Origin: Stomoxys calcitrans
Taxonomy: Eukaryota > Arthropoda > Insecta > Diptera > Muscidae
Reading direction: 5' to 3'
NCBI RefSeq assembly: GCF_963082655.1
Contig: NC_081553.1
Coordinates: forward strand, 39,658,945-39,722,944
Length of the DNA: 64,000 bases
The translations under genes were made by a program, and so were the position numbers. How positions within the stretch are numbered: the first letter of the stretch is position 1; each line of letters opens with the position of its first letter. Positions 58,451 through 64,000 of the stretch are shown one piece after another. Under the pieces are notes generated by a model, which saw only the letters and a list, made by a program, of their open reading frames with translations, was not told the origin of the DNA and searched no databases.

Positions 58451-59374
58451 AAAATTGGTATGTAGAAGTTTTAAGTACAGTCCATGGTGGTAGGTTCCAA
58501 GTCTACGGAAAATAGTAGAGAGAGGGTGAACGAGAAAAAATCCGAGGGCAAAGCAGCAAAGAAATACAAAACACTACCACACCAAAGCTGGTGCAGCAAA
58601 GCACATGTGGTGGCTGATTAAATGGTTTTTTGTCTAGCTTATGAATATGTTGTTGTTTTTGTTACATGTTGGCTTGCAAAAAGTGCCTTGCAACAACAAA
58701 TTTGTACTTTCAGTAGCTGAGATTCAAAATAAATTGTTGCAGAAAAATTAACAAATTTCGTCGTCGCTTTTTCGACAAAAGTTGTTCTTTTTCAAAATTA
58801 CTTTTATCTGTGCAATGACAAGAGTACTAAGCTCATGGAAAGAATCTTTCGGTCATTCTAGGCATTTCAATAAACTTGAGAGCAACTCGCCTGTTATCAT
58901 TCCTCCTCTTAAAGGTCGGAACCTACCACCATGGATTCATGGTGGTAGGTTCTGTAGACTCGGCCCTGCTTGTTTGCTCCTGCCTCCAGCTTTCGTCTAC
59001 CATCCACTTTTCTACTCAGCTGTCAAGTCATTACACCAGTGTACCTTAGATTTACTTAACTTCGCCCGCCTTATTTTTGGGCATAGATTCATTGCATTCG
59101 CTCTCTATATATGGAACGTAAGGATAAGCATAAAGACGGGGCTATACCAAAAACATAAACCTATGTTTGAAATTTTGGCAAGGATAATTTCTACCAACTG
59201 AGATCCTGAAATTTTATACTTGGGCCAAATCTTAGACTAAAACCATTAAAATACCAAAAATCTGGCGGCCCCTTATATGATGACTATGCCAAATTGTGGG
59301 CCCACATAAAAAATGGGAAAATGTGGCGAAAACATTCAAAATTCCTAAAATCGGGTTATAGACCGCCCATTATT
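58451..59374. other. Unique DNA with a short palindrome
   Basis: It includes the 15-bp palindrome at 58919-58952 and a third copy of one arm at 58483-58497. A 139-codon frame on the plus strand (58782-59201) reads through the palindrome and has no known domain. Confidence 0.4.
58919..58952. repeat. Perfect 15-bp inverted repeat, 4-nt loop
   Basis: GAACCTACCACCATG, loop GATT, CATGGTGGTAGGTTC. The right arm also occurs alone at 58483-58497. Confidence 0.95.
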
Positions 59375-59386
59375 AATTCCAGATGG

Positions 59387-59481
59387 AGGCCACTGTAGCG
59401 CAGAGGTTAGCATGTCCGCCTATGATGCTGAACGCCCGGGTACGAATCCCGGCGAGAACATCGGAAAAAAATTTATTTATA
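59387..59481 (+). mobile_element. tRNA-derived SINE, 5' part (outer layer of a nest)
   Basis: The head has GTAGCGCAGAGGTTAGCATG (A box) and a B-box-like GGGTACGAATCCC in correct spacing. The body is cut at about 59481 by a Helentron. The rest of the same SINE appears at 60571-60586 and 60874-61040. AATTCCAGATGG on the left (59375-59386) resembles AATTCCCGATTGG on the right (61041-61053), a plausible decayed target-site duplication. Confidence 0.75.
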
Positions 59482-60570
59482 TTTTTATACCCACCACCGA
59501 AGGTTGAGGGTATATTCATTTTGTCATTCCGTTTGCAACACATTGAAATATGCATTTCCGACCCTATAAAGTATATATATTCTTGATCAGCGTAAAAATC
59601 TAAGACGATCTAGACATGTCCGTCCGTCTGTCCTTCTGTCTGTTGAAATCACGCTTCAGCCTTCAAAAATTGAGATATTGAGCTGAAACTTTGCACAGAT
59701 TCGTTTTTTATTCATAAGCAGGTTGAGTTCGAAGATGGTCTATATCGGACTATATCTTGATATAGCCCCCATATAGACCGATCCGCCGATTTAGGGTCTT
59801 AGGCTAATAAGGCAACATTTATTATCCGATTTGGCTGAAATTTGGAACAGTGAGTTGTGTTAGGCCCTTCGACATCCTTCGTCAATTTGGTCAAGATCAG
59901 TCCAGATTTGGATATAGCTGCCATATACACCGATCCTCCCATTTAGGCTCTTAGGCCCATAAAGGCCACATTTATTACCCGATTTTACTGAAATTTGGGA
60001 GATGTGTTAGGCCCTTCGACAACCTTCGTCAATTTGGCCTAGTTCGGTCCAGATTTGGATACAGCTGCCATATAGACCGATCCTCCCATTTAAGCTCTTA
60101 GGCCCATAAAAGCCACATTTATTATCCGATTTTACTGAAATTTGGGACAGTGAGTTGTGTTAGGCCCTTCGATATTCTTCGTCAATTTGGCTCAGATCGG
60201 TCCAGATTTGAATATAGCTGCCATATAGACCGATCCTCCGATTTAGGGTCTTAGGCCCATAAAAGCCACATTTAATATCCGATTTTGTTGAAATTTGGGA
60301 GAGAGAGATGTGTTAGGCCCTTCGACATCCTTCTTCAATTTGGCCCAGATCGGTTTAGATTTGGTTATAGCTGCCATATAGACCGATCCTCCGATTTAGG
60401 GTCTAAGGCCCAAAAAAGCCACATTTAGTATCCGATTTTGATGAAATTTGGGACAGTGAGTTGTGTCAAGCCTTTCGACTTCAATTTGGTCCAGATCGGT
60501 CCAGATTCAGAATGAAAGGTGGTTTACATATATACCTAAAGTAGTGGGTATTAACGCCTTTTTAAATGTT
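59482..60570 (+). mobile_element. DINE-1-like Helentron, type A, palindrome lost
   Basis: 5' end TTTTTATACCCACCACCGAA, core TATATATTCTTGATCAGC and GTCCGTCCGTCTGTC. About six A monomers in plus orientation follow. The 3' end keeps AAAGTAGTGGGTATTAACGCC and a changed CTTTTTAAATGTT; the GC-rich palindrome between GGGTAT and AACGCC is deleted. Confidence 0.82.
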
Positions 60571-60586
60571 TTTATTCCCTTCTAAT

Positions 60587-60863
60587 AAATAAATTTGCCC
60601 ATGAACATTCCATTAAGGAACTGGGGCAAACTTCTCACAAATCAATGAGTGCTGCCCGATTCAATTTTAAGCTCAATGATAAGTGGCCTCGTTTTTATAG
60701 TCGAGTCCGAATGGAGTGCCGCAGAGCGACACCACCTTGGGAAAGAAGTTTGTACATGGCAAATGGATAACCACCACTGAAAATTTTTCAGATATTCCTG
60801 CCAGGATTCGAACCCAGGCGTTAAGCGTCATAGGCGGACATGCTAACCTCTGCGCTACGGTGG
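60587..60863 (-). mobile_element. tRNA-derived SINE with 10-bp target-site duplication
   Basis: Minus orientation. Tail AAATTTGCCCATGAACATTCC, body, and a well preserved head: B box GGTTCGAATCC (60804-60814 on the minus strand) and A-box region TAGCGCAGAGGTTAGC. CCCTTCTAAT lies on both sides (60577-60586 and 60864-60873). The target was the body of an older SINE (CTTCTAATGCTGGCGACATT), so this is a SINE inside a SINE. It is the best-preserved head in the window. Confidence 0.88.
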
Positions 60864-60868
60864 CCCTT

Positions 60869-61040
60869 CTAATGCTGGCGACATTTGTGAGGTACTATGC
60901 CATGTAAGATCTTCCCACAAAAGAGGTGTCGCACTGTAGCACGGCGTTTGGACTCCGCTCTTACCATGAATCGGAACGCACTCATTGATATGTGAGAACC
61001 CAGTTCCTTAATAAAATGTTCATGAACAAATTTGAAATGC
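60869..61040 (+). mobile_element. tRNA-derived SINE, 3' part of the outer layer
   Basis: TAATGCTGGCGACATTTGTG, AAAGAGGTGTCGCACTG, TCATTGATATGTGAG and TTCATGAACAAATTTG are the body and tail of the SINE whose head is at 59387. Confidence 0.75.
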
Positions 61041-61344
61041 AATTCCCGATTGGCTGAAGACTTAAGTCACAGGGGCTTCATAACTCCCATGGTACCATAT
61101 TAGGGAATTCTAACCAGATTTCCTAACTATGACTACCAATTACTTACTTTAAATTTTTGGGGCCATAAAAAGCCTTTTTCCTGAAATTAAGCGCAGGAAG
61201 TTGTGTTGGACACTTCGACATCCGTGCCGTATATGATCGAGAACAGTCTATAGTTGCATATAGCTGCCATATATATATCGATCTCCCGATGTAAGTTCTA
61301 GGACCCATAAAGTGTGTGAGTGATCTCCCGATTTACAGCCTTGC
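61041..61344 (+). mobile_element. Helentron monomer fragment
   Basis: Decayed plus-strand monomer pieces (TATAGCTGCCATATATATAT, GATCTCCCGATGTAAG) without ends. Confidence 0.45.
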
Positions 61345-61358
61345 ATAAAACCCCCATT

Positions 61359-61670
61359 GCAAATTACACATTTTGCTCATTCCCCTAAGGAACTGGGGCA
61401 AACTTCTCATATACCAATGTGCAGTCCTATTCAAGTTTAAGCTCAATGATAGAGGCCTTCTTTTTATAGCCGAGTCCGAATGGTGTGCCGCATTGCGATA
61501 CCTCTTTGAAGAGAAGTTTTCACATGGCATTGTATCTTACAAATGTTACCAGCATTACGAGGTGAAAACCACTACTAAAAATTTTCTATGAAGGTCTCGC
61601 CAGGATTCGATCCCAGGCGTTCAACGTCATAGGCCGACTTGCTAACCTCTGCGACACGGCGGGCTCCATA
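61359..61670 (-). mobile_element. tRNA-derived SINE with 14-bp target-site duplication
   Basis: Flanked by ATAAAACCCCCATT at 61345-61358 and 61671-61684, an exact 14-bp duplication. Minus orientation; the head has GGGATCGAATCCTGGC (B-box region with one change) and GTCGCAGAGGTTAGCAAG. The body has the common CTATAAAAAGAAGGCC and CATGTGAAAACTTC pieces. Confidence 0.9.
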
Positions 61671-61684
61671 ATAAAACCCCCATT

Positions 61685-62756
61685 AATACCCAAATTAGGA
61701 ACATTAAGTTATGATAGATGCATCGAAGTCCGAGGCAAGTTTGCCCATGTACAACCATATTTCAAATAGCTGCTATGGGTTCATAAATGGAAAAATTTCA
61801 ACTGGATTTTAAATAAATGTAGTAAAAATACAACCAAGGTAATGCGTATCAGCCGAACTTAATGTATTTTTATTTTTTTTCTTTTCCCTTCTTTTAAAAT
61901 ACCCAAAGACTTCATTTCTGTTATAAAACTTTTCCCAAATATGAATTACACAAATGTTCCAAAAAGGTCTAACAATAATTTGGTTCCTTAGGTCAACCCA
62001 CTCATGGATTTTGATGTGTTACCCAACGATGTGCTTAACCACTCTGACGTTAATAAAACCAGTGGGCTATGAACCAAAATGAAAAGCTTAACTTAAGTTT
62101 GGCATAACGTACCGTACTAACAATAAAAATGTCAGTAACAACTGTCATTTTTTTGGGGTGTTGGTTATCTATATTTCCCGCCTGTCTAAAACGTCTGTCC
62201 GCATGTCCGTCCGTACACCCGTCCTCGGTAAACTTCCATGCAAAACTATAAGTTACGCATATGTGAAGGACCCATAATGTAATGGAGTACATTTAAGCCA
62301 AGCATACAGAGGGATTGGTAACACACATGGTAATGCTGCTGCTGGTTGAAGCTTTTTTTTTTGTCGCTCCAGCTACTGCTGCTGGTTGATGTTTCTAGTC
62401 GTATATATTTTACTACGATATGGCGTCAGTGTCAATTCAATTTCATTTCATTGTGTCATAACAATAACATAAAATTAAAATAACATAAAAAGGAAATTGT
62501 TTAAGCATACGCACACACACAAACACACTCTTTGACACAGTCTTACATATACGGCAACACCCTGCAAACATTTTTGATTGCCAAATGATCTTCCACTAAT
62601 CGTCTAGATGAAGGTTATGATTGTGGACGAGTTAGACTAAAAGTCGTAGACGATTATCCCATCCTGAGGAATTGTGTCCTCTAGACGAATCTTCTGGAAG
62701 AGTCTTCAGCGAATCATCCATATGAGTTGCTAACGAGTAAGTCAGAAGAATCTTGC
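61685..62756. other. Mostly unique AT-rich DNA
   Basis: A weak Helentron 3' trace (CAGCCGAACTTAATG) near 61852-61866 and a short GTCCGCATGTCCGTCCG piece near 62195-62212. No gene or full element. Confidence 0.4.
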
Positions 62757-62945
62757 AAATTGCCCATGAAAGTTCCATTAAGGAATTAGGGGCAAACTTC
62801 TTATTACATTCTTACATATCAATTAATGCTGTTCGATTCAAGTTTGAGCTCAATAGTAAGGGGCCTCCTTTTTGTAGTTGAGCCCGAACGGTGAGCAGCA
62901 TTGCGACATCTCTTTTGGGGAGAAGTTTTTATATGGCTGTCATGA
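62757..62945 (-). mobile_element. SINE body fragment
   Basis: TTGCCCATGAAAGTTCCATT, GTAGTTGAGCCCGAACGG and TTTTGGGGAGAAGTTTTTAT; no head. Confidence 0.7.
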
Positions 62946-63039
62946 TCAATACCATCTGTACGAGTAACAAATAAGTGTTTTGTAATATTTATTAAATATT
63001 TTTATATAAAAAGTTCCACGTTATTTGCTTGGAAGTTCT

Positions 63040-64000
63040 AACAAGTAAAAAGGCGTTAAGTTCGGCCGGGCCGAACTTTGGATGCCCACCACCTCGGGTA
63101 TACATGTTAACCACCTTTTAAGTAGCTATCTAAAAATCAACCGATCTGAACATATGGTTCACGACACGGATGTTGAAAAGCCTTACATAAGTCACTGTGT
63201 CAAATTTTAGTGAAATCGAATTATAAAAGAGCCTTTTATAATGTCAAGACCTCAAATCGAGATATCGGTCTATATGGCAGATGTATCCAAATCTGAACCG
63301 ATCTGAGCCAAATTGAAGTAGAATGTCGAAGGGCCCAACACAACTTACTGTCCAAGGTCTCGGCGATATCGGACAATAAATGCGCCTTTTATGAGCCCAA
63401 AATCTTAAATCGAGAGACCGGTCTATATGGCAGCTATATACAAATCTGAACCGATCTGTGCCATATTGCAGAACGTTGTCAAAGGACCTTACATAACTCA
63501 CTGTCCCAAATTTTGGCGACATCGGACAATAAGTGCGCCTTTTATGGTCCCAAAACTTTAAATTGTGAGATCGGTCTATATGGCAGCTATATTCAAATCT
63601 AGACCGATCTGAGCCAAATTGCAGAAAAGAGTCGAAGGGCCCAACACAATTTACTGTTCCAAATTTTGGCGACATCGGACAATAAATGCGCCTTTTATGG
63701 GCCCAAAACCTCAAATCGAGAGATCGGTCTATATGGCAGCTATATCCAAATCTGGACCGATCTGGGCCAAATTAACGAATGATGTCGAAGGGCCAAACAC
63801 TACTCACTGTCCCAAATTTCAGAAAAATCGTATAATAAATGTGACTTTTATGGGCCTAATACCCTAAATCGGTGGATCGGTCTATATGGCAGCTATATCC
63901 AAATCTGAACCGATCTGACCCATATTGAAAAAGGATGTTAAACTGTCTAACATAACTCACTGTCCCAATTTCAGCAAAATCGGATACTAAATGTGGCTTT
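63040..64000 (-). mobile_element. DINE-1-like Helentron, type A, runs past window end
   Basis: Left end AACAAGTAAAAAGGCGTTAAG, palindrome and TGCCCACCACCTCGGG. A monomers run to the edge; a 156-codon frame (63244-63714, minus) again reads through the 51-codon repeat. The 5' block lies outside the window. Confidence 0.85.

Noticed and set aside
60800..60866. Possible tRNA gene from good A- and B-box sequences
   Set aside because: There is no matching acceptor stem, and the segment continues into the SINE body with target-site duplications.

Overview
The window looks like non-genic nuclear DNA from a higher fly. It most resembles a calyptrate or muscoid species, because the interspersed repeats carry the fly DINE-1/mini-me signature and a tRNA-headed SINE. 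I found no host protein-coding gene, rRNA or intact tRNA that I can support. It is AT-rich, has no operon-like layout, and is built from transposable-element layers separated by short unique stretches with microsatellites. It could be intergenic DNA or the inside of a large intron; the sequence does not decide which.

The dominant component, about half of the window, is some thirty copies and fragments of DINE-1-like non-autonomous Helentrons. A complete copy has three parts. The 5' block starts TTTTTATACCC, followed by a (TA)n stretch, a TTCTTGATC core and a (GTCY)n tract. The centre is an array of about 153-bp monomers. The 3' block holds a subterminal inverted copy of the 5' end, a GC-rich palindrome with 10-bp arms AAGTTCGGCC, and a final CTTTTACTTGTT. 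I sort the copies into four groups by their monomers: A (cores near 21, 27, 45, 54, 60 and 63 kb), B (near 3.5, 9, 13.5, 18, 47-49 and 50.5 kb), C (near 12.5, 15.5, 24.5, 28.5 and 37.5 kb) and D (7.4-8.4 and 34.5-36.6 kb). All four share a period of 152-153 bp and the same two short conserved boxes.

Other layers are: (1) a tRNA-derived SINE in about ten copies, three with clear target-site duplications; (2) two fold-back derivatives of a Tc1/mariner-type transposon at 30.0 and 31.0 kb, whose central transposase piece lies in opposite orientation in the two copies; (3) two small inverted-repeat elements, at 5.45-6.17 kb and 16.4-16.6 kb; (4) a second tandem-repeat family (here called family E) at 2.5-3.2, 14.0-14.7 and 52.8-56.5 kb; and (5) decayed non-LTR retrotransposon pieces with recognisable reverse transcriptase, RNase H and C-terminal motifs at 0, 19.9, 30.7, 31.6, 38.5, 41-44 and 51.5 kb.

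Layout: 0-1.5 kb unique DNA with a SINE; 1.7-20 kb dense Helentrons with small inverted-repeat elements; 20-30.5 kb long A and C arrays with a unique gap at 21.9-23.3 kb and a 9-bp satellite at 25.3 kb; 30-34 kb fold-back elements, non-LTR fragments and unique DNA; 34.5-38.3 kb D and C arrays; 38.4-44.9 kb non-LTR remains, SINEs and unique DNA; 44.9-51 kb A and B arrays; 51-57 kb non-LTR fragments and a family E element split by a Helentron; 57-64 kb unique DNA, a three-layer nested SINE/Helentron/SINE, and a last Helentron that runs off the window. The most interesting observations are the shared 153-bp period with compensatory changes in short flanking inverted repeats, the subfamily-specific match between the two Helentron ends, and the flipped core of the fold-back transposon.
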